Notes under the pieces: generated by a model | What the model was told of the DNA's origin: nothing | What the model saw: the letters and a program-made list of their open reading frames with translations, nothing else | The model's database searches: none | Made by a program: the position numbers and the translations under genes | NCBI GenBank assembly: GCA_019614645.1 | Contig: JABWDB010000003.1 | Coordinates: 23,087,001 to 23,151,000 of the forward strand | Reading direction: 5' to 3' | Length of the DNA stretch: 64,000 nucleotides | Source: Stratiolaelaps scimitus | Taxonomy: Eukaryota > Arthropoda > Arachnida > Mesostigmata > Laelapidae | Part shown: positions 1-13,200 of the stretch, piece after piece | How positions within the stretch are numbered: position 1 is the stretch's first letter | Layout: every line of letters begins with the position of its first letter

Positions 1-3000
1 CACTGAGCCATTACGGTGCAACAACCTTGCAAACGTATGCAAGGTGTGTAAGAATTTTTGCACGAAGTTTCCCTCGATCTGTCTCATTATTCTGGGTGCA
101 CAGGCTCAGCGTGTTCGGCGATGTTTTCCTGGCGAAACTTTGATTAAGATGTCGAGCTGATAAGGAAGCGACGAACAATTCGTTTATGCTGTGTATCTGA
201 CCCGCAGCTGAAAGAAATACTCTGACAGGAAAAAAACTAGCATAATTTTATTGTCGCTGAGTAGGATTGCAATACAGTCTACTGTTGGCTTCCCCTGTCC
301 GCGTCATCCTTCGGTTGTCTTCTTGGTGAATAAGGGCGATTTTCTCGATTTTATCCTATCAACTAACTAATGATCAGCTCGATGTTTAATTCTTGAACGC
401 ACACCTATTGCCTTGAGCAAGTAATCCAATGTCGTGGCACTGAAAGTCTCATAATGGGTTAATTATGAATTGAATAGTTAACAATTGTGAACAATTGAAC
501 CACGCCTGTACACGGTTTTCTGCGGCGTCGGCGGCAGAATTGCGGTTAGAGCAACCGGCCAACGGAACCAACACAGATTATCCATGGTGATTATAAACTG
601 TTATGCAATTATAGTACAAGCACTTGAGTTGGGTTTTATTTATATCACGAGCTAATCAAGTACGTCAACCAGAGATAGGGCACGATCGGGCAGATATCTA
701 TAATCGTAACTGCCTGTTGTTGATTCTACAGGCGGCTTTATTGGTGTTCATTAAAATCTAATGTTAATCACAGTTAGATAACAACATCGTCTGTTATTGT
801 CCCTTCGAATTTCCCCTCTGTCCCAACAAAAAGTAGATCTGGGCGAAGTGACTGATGTCTAACGACATAACGTAATCCGCGATAAACAGAAGGGGCCAAA
901 TCATAGTTCCTGCTTTGTTTGATATTTTCAACGGACAGCCACACTCAGGGCGGGCAGATTTGCACCTCCCCTACAAATGAGTAGCTTACTTTATTCACGT
1001 GTAGCGATTTCCACGCAACGCCTACGCACAAACCGACTAATTGGCCCACTACCGATGTTCCCAGGATAATCACTCAGTCGCCGGCTGTGGTTCATGTTCA
1101 GAGTGTACCTAACACGTTCACTACACAGCAAACATTGCAAAAATCAATTCTATATATATATATATATATATATATCGTTACGTAGTTGGTATCTAGTGCA
1201 ACCACACAGACGCGATTATCACTGTGCTCGCCGTTCGTCGCTTCTGAAAATCAGGGGCGGCGGCGGTTGGCATCAGCGGAGTCAGCCGGCCAGTCACATT
1301 GCTACGGACCCTCGTGGAGGATTCTCACGATCACGCGATATTAGTTAGCCGTTGCTGTTACATAAGTTTGAGAAAGCGGGGCCAGACCCACATATTAGAT
1401 ATATATATATATATATATATAGCACTTCCTTGATGTTACGTGTTGACTTTAGAAGAGCCACTTCGGGGGAAGGATCTAAGAATCAACCCCACTTTTCACA
1501 TTTCAACAGGTCGAATGGGAAACGAATTTGTTGGGCCCCATTCAACTGTTCAGCAGGCTCCACTAGGAATTAGCACGTGCATATCTATTTTATGCCTTAG
1601 GAGACTATGCTTGTATTCGTTCGAAATGATCGCCTGATGCAATCGAATGTGTCAAACACATTTTTGAAACACTTCGTGCGCTATCTGCCTGCGTGTTAAT
1701 AATCCCCTTTCTTTGAGAAATCCTATTTTCGAGAGTTTACCAGCCTGGACAGTTGTCCAATTGAAGGCGTTTCAATTTGGAAGTCTCTCATGCGCTATGT
1801 CCTGAAGGAAAGAGATATACATTGTACATTCGATAACAGGAAAACATCCTCATATCGTTAGCGTGATAGACAATGCATCGATGGTGATGCCATTGAAGCT
1901 CTGACATCGCTCGGCTGACACAGCTCGGCTTCACTGATGCGCTTCATATCCTCATACTTATTTAGATCACACTAAAGTTACGAGGGTATGTTGGATTCAA
2001 GTTGGAATCCAATAGCTCCAACCAGCATGACATTCGCATATTAACCATTACACTACTAGCAATGTAATGTTTGCTATGCACGAGGTCGACACAAGAGAGT
2101 GCCGCTTTCGAATAACCTCGACATGGGAGTATAAGTTGGAGATCACAAATGCCACTAGACAGCTAGAAGGAGAACAGCTTTCTCCATACGCGGTCGCCTA
2201 GACGCCACCTGACCAAACAGTCAACGCTCGAGGATCTCTCCTTATATATATATATATATATATATATTGGGAGCGACGATTTATGTACTGAAAAATTGAC
2301 CATATGAATCAAACGGTCATAGCCTTCCTGGCGTTGGCATTTTCTCTTCAGATCTGTAAAATCGATTCAGTATAACAATACTTTAAATGAAAGTCAATTT
2401 CATATACACAAACAGCCAATATTGGTGTTTGGTCCGATCAAACTCGACACAAACGCCATTAAGTCGCTAAGTCATCTCACTCACTAAATTGAGATCGAAC
2501 AGGGAACTGTCGAGCGGCGTCTACCTGGGTAGCTTCGTTTACTTGTTGGCTCATTTCCTCAAATTGTCGGGCGTGTTTCCTTAAGTTCATTGAACAAATG
2601 GTGCTTGGCTATTGGCCACAGAAGCTCGTACTAGCCGACAGTCTGATAGACGCTGTGCTGCATTCGATTATAGCGTAAAGATTCCTGCACAACAATTGAC
2701 TCTATGGGGCTTCATTAATAATATCTTCATAATAAGATCTATGAGAATAATAATAATAATAATTATTATTATTATAATTCATCATCACTGACCAGATGAT
2801 GTCCACTTGGAATACCACGCCGAGCGGTTATTGTTGCAGCTTACGGCCAGTGAAAGACAGAGATGGAGAGAGAGAGAGATTCGCTCCCCGGTGCATTCGC
2901 ATCGATATATGAATTTCCTATGTTATATTTGCTCGTAAAAGTATATGCTACACCTGACATTTCCACAATTTATAACAATCGAAATACATACAAATTCTCA

Positions 3001-5220
3001 CCTTTTATAAATGTTACACTATACAGTAACCCTAAATAGCACTAAAATCAAGTGCTGCCAAAACAAGCTTCAAAATCGTTTTATTTATTTATAGACAATT
3101 TATATTTATATCAGCTCATTGAGTTTGTATTAAGTTTGTATTCTACTCTCATACATCTGTACGGACCTTTAGCATCTACGATCTGCAGAGCTTGCCATAT
3201 CTTCTTGCTTCATATCTTCATGGCTTGTATACTACCTTGCTGTTGGCAACCCTGTTGTTAATGCTGTCATCCTTGGCTTGGTTAAGCACAATCGACTAGC
3301 CTTATCGTGTACCACGAGCGCTGTTCATTGACAATAATAATAATAATAATAACATAACATAGCATTAACAGCAATATGGGACTCACGATATTGAATGCGT
3401 ACATAGCAGAACATCAGCATATATATATATACGAACAATATATAATTTGTTTTTACGACCTTCTCGTCATGGGCCAGCCTGTTGTCGCCATCGACAACTC
3501 AGTCTGAGGTGTGTGGATGTATATTGTGATTTCGAATGAAAACATCGGGCTGAAACGACATTGGATCTCGCTTACAGTTGTTGTGTTGGAATCGCGTTGC
3601 AATTTTCGCCGAAACAACCCAGATGAATAAATTCGAATTGCAGTGAGTTGTCTTTGCTGCTGCGGCTACTGTTGTCGCCGTCTCCGTCGAAGTGCAATCA
3701 AATGCGCTAACACCTAAATAGAGCAGCTTCGCTTTTAAGACAGATCGAGTCGAATCATAAAGTTTTACCTTTATGATTCGAACATCCGAAATAAGGTTCA
3801 CTCATTGTCTTGGCGGCGTACACGTTCATGCGAATATTCGAATACTCACGGGGGAGAACAATTAGGACTAGATAGCTTAGATAGTAACGCCAGAAGCTAG
3901 ATAAGGAAACATTTAATCCGGCACCTATTTAATATAAATTGAATCGATGTCAGAAAATTATAAACTCGCACTGGAAGCTTGTCGATTGTTGGACCAGCTG
4001 TCTCGGAGAGGCGTAGACCAGGGTGGTGTCTATTAAGCTCGTACACAGGTTGCCTGGTATTTAATATTTGTCATGTTGATAAGTTTAAGAGAAGTTTTAT
4101 TTCTATTACTATCGGTCTACCCGGTTAAGCCAATTTTCGTGTTGGTATTCATATTTCTATATTCGAAATATTCTGCCCATACACATTGTTCTCGATTTAT
4201 ACTTATATATATATATATATTATTATTTTAGAAAATATTCCCACATCTACTGTTACTATTATGTTCACTCAACGAGGTGAAGACTACTAGTGACCTTCTG
4301 CCTACATCTTTCGTATCTTCCATCGAGACAAAGGCTACCTGGCAGGCCGTTATCGCGTGTCCTATAGACGTCCTCATGCATGGGCGCATGCTCAAGCGTA
4401 TACAGCTTTTCGCATCAGCTTTCACGTCTTTGCCCTGACCATCGTCAATGACGGAGGCGGCGGCGGCGGCGGCGGCAGCAAGTACCCTAGGCGCCTTGAC
4501 GATGTCATCTCGCCTGTTCCACCTTCAGGGGTGTCTTCCACTCGAAAGGTCCTAAAGGCTTAGTTATAATACTTACACACGCAACCCGGAGACAGCTTAA
4601 CAGGCGCACATTCGCCATATACTTGTAAATACTTAAATGCATCTGTTATAGTAGAGCAAAGCGCGGCCTGCAAGGGCACTTCAAACCTGTGCACAGCATG
4701 CAGTGACCCTGAACGATCGCTGTTCGCCTGAAAGTAAGAGAGAGAGAGAGAGACAGAATGACAAAATCTGGGCAGATGCAGTAGCTCACTAGGCGGTGAG
4801 CAGTTCTGGTTGTATAATGACCGTAGACACCCACTCAGAGCAACCGGCAACTGTAGGTAACCAGTTGCCATTAGAAGCAACACGATATCACTCCCGTAGG
4901 GTTACATTTGAAAGCCCAGACGGGGCCCCGTTGAGTCGAGTCAGCCCTGGCACTGTCGTTGCTTGTACCTTTCACCGTACACGATTGAACGTCACGTGCG
5001 TTCATGGGTCGTTGTCGCTACTTAGATGTACTTTCATTTCTGGGAGGGCAACGACGAAGTAATAAGGCCAGGCTGACCACGCTCGCAGACGGTTGTTCCC
5101 CGTTGGCATAGCAATCGATTCTCACATACGCAAGCAAAATGACTGCTGTCTCAGACCATTCACGCCATCTTCAATTTGTATACGATGACCACGACCGATT
5201 TGTGTTCATTACCTATTATT
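1..5220. other. Non-coding, left edge
   Basis: No gene supported. It holds (TA)n arrays at 1151-1175, 1399-1421, 2243-2267 and about 4203-4220, an AAT/ATT mirror at about 2746-2778, and GA runs at about 2868-2880 and 4738-4754. Reading frames are short and unlike known proteins. Confidence 0.5.
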
Positions 5221-6038
5221 GGGATAATTCATTTTTGAATTTCCCGCCCCCCCCCCCGCCGCCACTGGAAGTGCAGACAATATGATTTAATGGTGGGTTT
5301 TGCTGCTATTTATTGGTGGCTGTTATTAAGCAATCGCTATGTTTGGCTTCAACGGGCATTCACTGAAGGCGGGACAAAACATATTTTCATTACTATTATC
5401 ATCATCATCTCGGTTTATGAGATTAATTAACAAACAAAAAAATGTCATCACCTCAAACACTGCCGCGTCCGCAGCTTGGCTCTGTACACAGAATCCCCAC
5501 CATAAATTCGACTACCCTCGCTCCCACGTTCTTCAATTCGTATATGTTGCCTCGTCGTCGTCTATACCCCAATAGTCCACGGTCTGAAAAAATGTCCGGG
5601 CTTGTCCGCTCCGGTATTACCGACGTGAAAAGTGCCGGAAACTATTTTTCCTCGATTTTTATTTCATTTCAAGCTAGCGTCAGCAGCGGCCTTTTGTCAC
5701 TTCTGTATTGTGAAGTCATTTTACGCCTTCAGCTTCTGCAGCTTCTTAGTCGATATATTTGTCGACTTGTCGTTTTTCTCTAGTTGTATTATCGTCATAT
5801 TATTTATCTATATCTATCGCCTCCTCTCTCTCTCTCTTTCTCGCTCTTCGTCTTGGTTCGACATTTCGGCACGAATACACGCTTACCTGTTGTAATAAAC
5901 AATATGTCGACAATGCTCCAGCAATAATAGCAACAACAGCGGCAGACAGAAGCTGCTATTTTTATAGGCGGAGCGGCGGCGGCTGCTTTTTTTGCAGTAG
6001 CGCGTGCCCTACGACGAATGGTTGTCAACATGTTACGA

Positions 6039-6156
6039 TTGTTGCTGTTGTTGTTATTGTTGTTGTTGTTGTTGCTATTGCTGATGTTGTTGTTGTTGTT
6101 GCTATTGCTGGTGCTGTTGTTGTTGCTATTGCTGTTGTTGTTGTTATTGTCATTGC
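6039..6156. repeat. TTG/CTG trinucleotide array, about 118 bases
   Basis: An interrupted run of TTG, CTG and ATTG units. On the minus strand it would read CAA/CAG. No flanking gene claims it. Confidence 0.85.
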
Positions 6157-7193
6157 TATCTCTATCGAATCGATCTCATTAAAGTAGAAAGTGACGAATA
6201 GCATCCATTGCTATCCGTTCGTGCAGGATGAACAGATCGACAGCGGGGCGGGCGGGTCAGCTGAATGTGAACATGTTCGTGTCGTGACGTTCGCAAGGAG
6301 CAGTTGACGACTTTGAGAAAGGAAGTCAACGACTTTTCGCTCCGCGTTCGCTCAACGTTGTATAAATTCAAGAAGACAGATGTAAGCATCACATGCGGGC
6401 GATCTCCAACGCTCACTCGCGGACAGATCGCCCCCCATTCGAGTGAGCATCGTGGATCAAAATGTTTCATTAAACGTAAATACTCTGCTTGTCAAATTTT
6501 ACCTTAAAGAATACACTTACACACATGCACACACACTCAGACACGCACGTTGAGACAAGCCGTACGCGAGCTTACACCTGAACAGCTTCACACACAAATC
6601 ACAGAGGGACCCCCGGCCGTCATTTCTGTCTCTCTGGTCTTTCACCGAATCGAGCAGTTGCCGTTACAGATTGTATCCTGAACATGTTGTCTGAACATCT
6701 ATTGCTGTATCCACAACATGAAACTCTCGTAACCCCTCTCATGCATAGGCCACCCATTCATTGGCTACTATTCATGATTAGTGGCCAGCAGCCGTAACGG
6801 AGCACAATTGACGTTTTGGTGCCAAAGTGCCAACGTTGGCAGTCGCACTGATGTGTGATGGCCAAGTCGACCAACGCATCTGACATTGGATAGAATAGCT
6901 GTTCCTCGAATGTCTCATCAGAACTTCGCGTCCCGGCTAGACACGAATGATTCGAATTCATGTATGCGCATTGAGCAACACCGATGAGCTGCTCTGGAGG
7001 AAGCTGATTTCTGGGAGCTTGTTTTGTTAGCTGCCAACGATAAAAGTCCATTTTCGCCTTATTAGCTATTGCCTCGTAATGATACAGACAATAGCAGCCT
7101 GATGTACGTTGGCCAACGGAGAGATAAATCTCGAGTCATGGAGCAAAGAGATTCTATACGCAGAAGAGAGCACAGTTCAAATCAGCGGTATCT

Positions 7194-7260
7194 CATAACG
7201 ACTTATATTATTAATATGCATGTTCTATGTACACTGTGCATATTAGTAAAAGTCGTTATG
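7194..7260. repeat. Pre-miRNA-like imperfect hairpin
   Basis: Arms CATAACGACTT and AAGTCGTTATG give 11 perfect base pairs. A small asymmetric internal loop follows, then TAATATGCA pairs with TGCATATTA, closing a loop of about 15-20 bases. The total is 67 bases, the size and shape of an animal microRNA precursor. I do not recognise the sequence as any conserved arthropod microRNA. A decayed inverted-repeat element is the alternative. Confidence 0.5.
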
Positions 7261-8713
7261 TATCCTATCATTTCCATTTCCACATTTGTGAGGTTATCGA
7301 TTATAACATCGCTGGTGTCCGTTCTACAATTGAATGGAGCCGACAGCAATGAATCGTATTGTACTTTGGCACATTCATAACAACAACACCATTGACCGAG
7401 TGCAGAGCGGGCCCTGCGTCGAAAGAGCTGGATATGCCTAGAAGTATCTCGAAGTGCAATATGGGAAGCGTCTGCATCTAAGCGAATCTTCCATCCTCTC
7501 GTACGGATCTGTTTGAAGTGGTGGTCTTTCGACGTGCGGCATTCCGTTCGGTGCCACGAAATTCATTTCGTTTATTGTCCAATTGTGTGTGTGTATGTTT
7601 TTTCCGTCTCTCCTCGGCGATTCATTGTAAATTCACTAGTGGTTCTTTCCTAGCTTGTGGGTGGCCATATTTGCAATCTGACAGAGAGCTGGGACTCAAT
7701 TACTAATGATGACCGAACGAGTCGTGGGTCATTCGACTTCGCCTTCGCGAATTTCTTATCGCGGATCTGGCGAAATGTTCGTTAAGTTCTGCGCAGCGTC
7801 GCATCGCGTCGCGCCCAAGTTCTACGCGAAATCGTCGACGTCTTGAATAGGAAGAATTCGATTATATGGCGTACAGCTCAACCCAGACGAGGGACGACGT
7901 CATGGCGATGATCAAAAACTTAGACCCACTGTGATCGTTTCAGGAAAGGTCGGACCAAAGGTGGGAGTAGATAGACGTTGATATGTTACGATGACTACAC
8001 GAACGAATGATTGAAGATATATTCAACCATTCGAAGTGGACCCAAATCACATCTCGTCAAAGTCAACTCTTCTGGCTGGGGTCGATGATTGGCGAATTAC
8101 CAACTACTTGTTACCGCTAAATATTTAGAAATATAGCCTTCTCTCATAATTTTTGGCGATTTAACAGATGGATAGAGGAATAGATGTGCTCGATGTCGAA
8201 CTGCGAATTTATTGTACGATTAGGTTAACTGACTGGTATCGCAGTTGAACACGGACTGAATATAGTTTTAATAATAATCATCATCATCATCGCCATTACA
8301 ATAGCATAGCGTAGTTGATATTACGTGGCAATTTTTAATTTGAATATTTACAAAAATTGCGCCAACTTCTCAAATAATCTAACGTCGACACTTGTGTACA
8401 TACTCCCCCACCATAATATCAAATGTGACACTACTGTGCTTTCTCCCTATGGTAGTTCAAGTTCTCATCGTTCCGACCGGTGTATTGTATACGCATGTAT
8501 ATATATATAGGCGCGCATAGGCACGGACGGGACATTATGATCTGTACCCAACGCGTACTATCATCCTTACAGACATCTAATAACATCACGATCATAGTGG
8601 GCAATTAGTAGCGGCAACAATAACAACAACAGCAACAGACAGAAACAAAATTAATAATAATAATAATCACGATAACAATATGAAATGGGGAAAAACGCCG
8701 CTTCCAGATATAG

Positions 8714-8768
8714 GTTGTTGTTGTTGTTGTTATTGCTATTGCTGTTATTGTTGCTGCTATTGTTGTTC
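8714..8768. repeat. TTG/CTG trinucleotide array
   Basis: Interrupted TTG/CTG/TTA units, similar in make-up to the longer array at 6.0 kb. Confidence 0.8.
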
Positions 8769-10195
8769 GTGCTCTTGATGATTATGGCAGCCAACAATGA
8801 ACGAACCAGGAAGCGTTGTGTTCCTCCTCTTTATCTTCATAATCGTCACTTTAAAATGAATCTCTCTTCACTCGGTGATGAGCGTTAGCAATTTCACTTA
8901 ATCAATGATTGTATTATAACCGTGATTATAGCAGTTCGAATGATTTGTATCAAACACCTGCTTCATTAGCTTTGCCGTGGTGTCTGTGACCCACCGTGAG
9001 AAGTCGCTGGACGCCACACCAAAGGCAGCAGCAACAGCAACAGAATCAATGATATAGCCGTTGCCTACCTGAAGTCGATATCGAGACATCCCTACCGTGC
9101 GCATTAGAACGCTGGCCGATGTACATGAACACCGGTTTTAGTGGTTCGGCTGCTGCTGCTGCTACTGCGAAATAAGAAATTGCTCTATTAATATTCAAAT
9201 GCAGTCTTCCTTGCCGCTACCAGCATTGCCGCTGATGCTATTGCCACCACGGACTACCACACCTATTCTTAAATGGTATATTTATTTGATTCAATAATGA
9301 ATTATGACCATTATCTATAATGATGGTCGTGGTCGTGATTCTTATTGCTACGGATCTATAACAGGGATGAATATAATTATTAGGGCTGGTTATCGAAATC
9401 TCGGCCTCTTTCAGACTAGAGAGACACTGAGCGGATGCTTAAGTACGATACACATCGAGAAGACGAGAAGTGAAGACAATGCGGTGGCGGTCCTCGACCT
9501 ACAGCTCTATGCAAACTACCACGACTACTCATATCGCTTAGCATAAGAGCTCTTATCCCACTTGTAGTTGTGTGTACAGTGCACACTTTGCTGCCTGCCT
9601 TACCCCATCGGGCTCATTGATGTCGAAGTGAGAGAGAGAGAGAGAGAGGATGTCTCCACGATCGGGTTCACGTTGTCGTGAGAGATGGAACCCATCAAAG
9701 GAATCGAATTATGAAAGGTCTAGCATCGCTGAATCGAGATAACGAAATACAGTGGTAAGATACGAATGTGCTTCTTCTACATCATGCAGCATTGCGTAGC
9801 AACAATCATCAGACAACGTCACCATGTCCGAAGCGGGGGACAGCCCCCGGTTCGGCTTTCCATCCTGCTACGACATCGTCCTGCTCCAAGCCGCCCACTC
9901 ATTATTCTCTCCGCCTTCTGTAAACAGCACGAATTGTTTACTTAATGCCGCAGCAGATCTGATAATCACTAGGCACAAGTGGGGGGGGGAGGGTGTTACA
10001 TAACGGAGGGACATTGTCGCTAACGTCGTTATTATTGGATGTGTCGTCAACACCCAATGCGAACATCAAACGAAGAACGATGACACGCTGATCGTCAAGC
10101 TGTTGTTGACACTGCTGGCCGCCGCCGCCGCCGATGCTTGCACCGATGCTGTTCGATAAAAATAGGGCTGAGGGTGTCCTCGTTTGTAGTCGTCT

Positions 10196-10224
10196 CGTAT
10201 TACAATTGTTACTATTGTAATACG
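10196..10224. repeat. Perfect 11-bp inverted repeat, 7-base loop
   Basis: CGTATTACAAT is followed by a 7-base spacer and then its exact complement ATTGTAATACG. It is too short for a microRNA precursor. It could be a paired binding site or a chance palindrome. Confidence 0.5.
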
Positions 10225-13200
10225 AAATAATTATCGCCGGCATCACCATCGCCTGCGAGCCTAGACGAATAAAACGTAGCCACCAGCGGTGCAATATCCC
10301 AGCCCGCCTCCAGCGATCCCCGAAACGAATGAAGGCTTAAGCAGAGGTTTTCATCTCGAAGATGTCGCAAGCGTCGCGTACGCGTCACATGAGCTGTCGG
10401 TTGGCGCGGTTTTCCTGTTCGATGCTGGTCGGTTCAACGCTGGCGATTACGCTATACGATGAACTGTATTGATCTGAAAAACGATGAAATTGATTGATCA
10501 CAGCGACGAGATATATAAGAGCCGCCACCAGCCACAACGACAACTTAGTTTACAGTCCTCCCCTATACCACTCATGTTGCCGCTGCTTCAACAACAACAA
10601 CAGCAACACCAGCAACTCTGTTTTGCCACGGCAGCCACTGGCGCTCCTGACGCGAGCCGTTCGTTGGACCCACCTGGCTTGTACTCGCTTGCCAGCGCGC
10701 TCTGTCTCAGCGGCACACTGACCAAAGGACGACGACCGTTGAAAGTTCAATTTAAGACGACAACGATTTTGATAATGATGTTGATTCATAGCTTATTATG
10801 TGGTACTTCGTGACAGTTGGCCGTGCTCGATCGTGTTTCGTGTTTTGGTGGGTCTGCTCAAGTGACTGTATCTATCTGTGCTGGTGATTCGTGAGGCTCG
10901 TGGAAGGAAGGATGGAGCAAGGGGGGGGTTCCTGTCGTTGAGTCGGAGGGATTCATGAGCGATTGATTTAAATGTCCAGTCGATGTGTTCCAAATGCAAT
11001 ATTTTCATTATTACATATTTATGGAAATTCATATGCATCTATCATAGTTCAATGGCGTTTCAATAGCGAATACCTTGAGAGAAAGCTGGACAAGCTACCA
11101 CACATTTCAGCGAGGAGCTACGGCGCCGTCATTCAGCTCGACGTTAATATCACGTCTAAGTGTAGTTCTGATTGATTCGTATATTGTGGGCTGATATTTG
11201 ATTTGGCGCTTAAGCGAGATATGTTCATTGTTTTATCTCCGGTATTTCCAACCAAATCAAGAAATTCGTTAGAGAAAACTTCGACTGATCCTTTCTATTT
11301 GCCCGCCTTGCTACGACAACACACGGCGATGCATTTAAGCATGCCTGTAGCTTTCTCCAAAAACTAGTCGCAATTCCCATGTTCGTCCACGTTAGAATTG
11401 CCATCACACTCGCTAATAAGATTCGTTGTGACTCAATTCTTCTAAGGACGAACTGTTTGGTAATCGACGCTTGGATTCATGCTAGCGAGATACAGAACTG
11501 TGTCAGATTTGCATGCCCATACTGACGAACGTGTGTTCAACCGCTATCGCAACGCACCACCATTTGGAAACGTGATAAGAACAGACAACTTAAATAATAA
11601 TAAGAAGAAGAAGAAAAAGCAAGACCTTACAGATGTCTCATGTAGCATTTATTCATTGTCTCTGTGTGAGCGCCCGCCCGTACACATGACACTAGTGGTG
11701 GTGGTGGATCCACGCCGTCGCTGGTGCCCATTATAGACATCCGGCGACCCACTTTGCGGAATGAGACATATTAGTCAACGAAACACTCGCAGTGGCGAGG
11801 TGAGGTCTAGTGAGAAATCCCTCAAAAAATATTCGCAATGATGTGTGTATTATATACAAATAAATACATACATACATAGTGATATATTTAAGAACAAGGT
11901 CACTCATTGCTCATTCCGTCGTGTTGCGTTCTAGTAAGAAAATAGTGGGAAGACCAGCGCAATGGGTCAGCAAGTTCGAGGTCCTTGTTGGCTGTTATCG
12001 CTAAGATACCGTGAGGGAAGATAGATAGAGATGGGGAAATAAAAGACAACGAGCATTGGCCAAATGGAAGATATCTCTATGAAAAAACTGATTGTAAAAT
12101 ATCATATATTGCATTGAATACGTCTTGAAGGCCGCACGTGTATCCACGCTTGTACATATCCTATCTACGGTATAGGGTGCAGGCATCCAGGCCGACCTAA
12201 GGTCCGTCCTAGCTAAGGATTCACATTTCACTCTTTTTGTCGCAGGAGCATGTTGTCCTGGTGCAGCGCTGTCCTGTGAGGTGGATAAGGGGGCTCGTCA
12301 TCATCAAATAACAACTGATCAACATTACGCTGGCGACATTGGCTATATTAGGTTTGCTGGGCAGGCGACTCACTTCGGTTCGCGCCGGGAATAAGTGAGA
12401 GCAATCGTCGAGCCAAATCGTCGGTTGCGTCAACCTCAGAACGCCTATGGTTCCTTTGGGTTTGCTGTTGCTGTTGTTGTTGTTGATGATGATGATGATG
12501 TTGTTGTTGTTGCTGCTGCTGGGTATGACACTCGATGAAAGAGAGTGTGTCTGGGTGCGTGTGTGTGTATCTGGTGGATAAGTAAAATTGGACGAGTTAA
12601 TTGGTACGGAGAATTACAAGCAAGCCACCAAATGTCTCTCCTTAACAGCACCTCATACCACACACGTGTACATACACACGTAAGAGCACAACCCATGGGC
12701 GCTGGAGCTGGACGATGTAATCGACTGTCACCGCGTCGTGCAGCGGAAGGATGAACCATTTACGCACCTACCGCCTTAATAATAATTATAATAATAATAA
12801 CAAGGGCTGCACAACTGACCTGCTGGCCATAAAAACTACTTGAGAGGCGAAATAGCACAGATTGACTCAACTCTGACTCTCTTCGTCATATAGCTGTGGT
12901 TGTTGTATCTGTAGTAGCACTGGTAGTATTTAAGGCATACTTGACACACTCCTCTCATAACATATTTCGCCCGCTGCCGCATGCTCACGCTGTGTAACCA
13001 CCGCGCACCGACAAGCTATGCCTTCTTGTCATTGTATGTAAGAGAAAAAAAAAAGTGAAATTTCGTTATCACAAGACAACACGACCGCAATTAAGACGTA
13101 CCCGCGTTGTTTGAGGGTGCGAACTGCCACAGACTACCCGGCACCGTATGCAAAGCTGTGTGCAAAGTAATTATGCTCGTTGTAAAACGGTTATAATTAC

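Larger units (their letters stand above)
5221..10800. other. Non-coding with trinucleotide repeats and two hairpins
   Basis: It holds an 11-base C run (5247-5257), a long TTG/CTG array (6039-6156), a second at 8714-8768, a GA run at 9630-9648, and the inverted repeats at 7194-7260 and 10196-10224. The minus-strand frame 7051-6758 (97 codons) looks protein-like in composition but matches nothing I know. Confidence 0.45.

Noticed and set aside
6758..7051. 97-codon minus-strand frame with ordinary amino acid make-up
   Set aside because: No recognised motif and no flanking splice sites that connect it to other exons. Length is within chance for this base composition.
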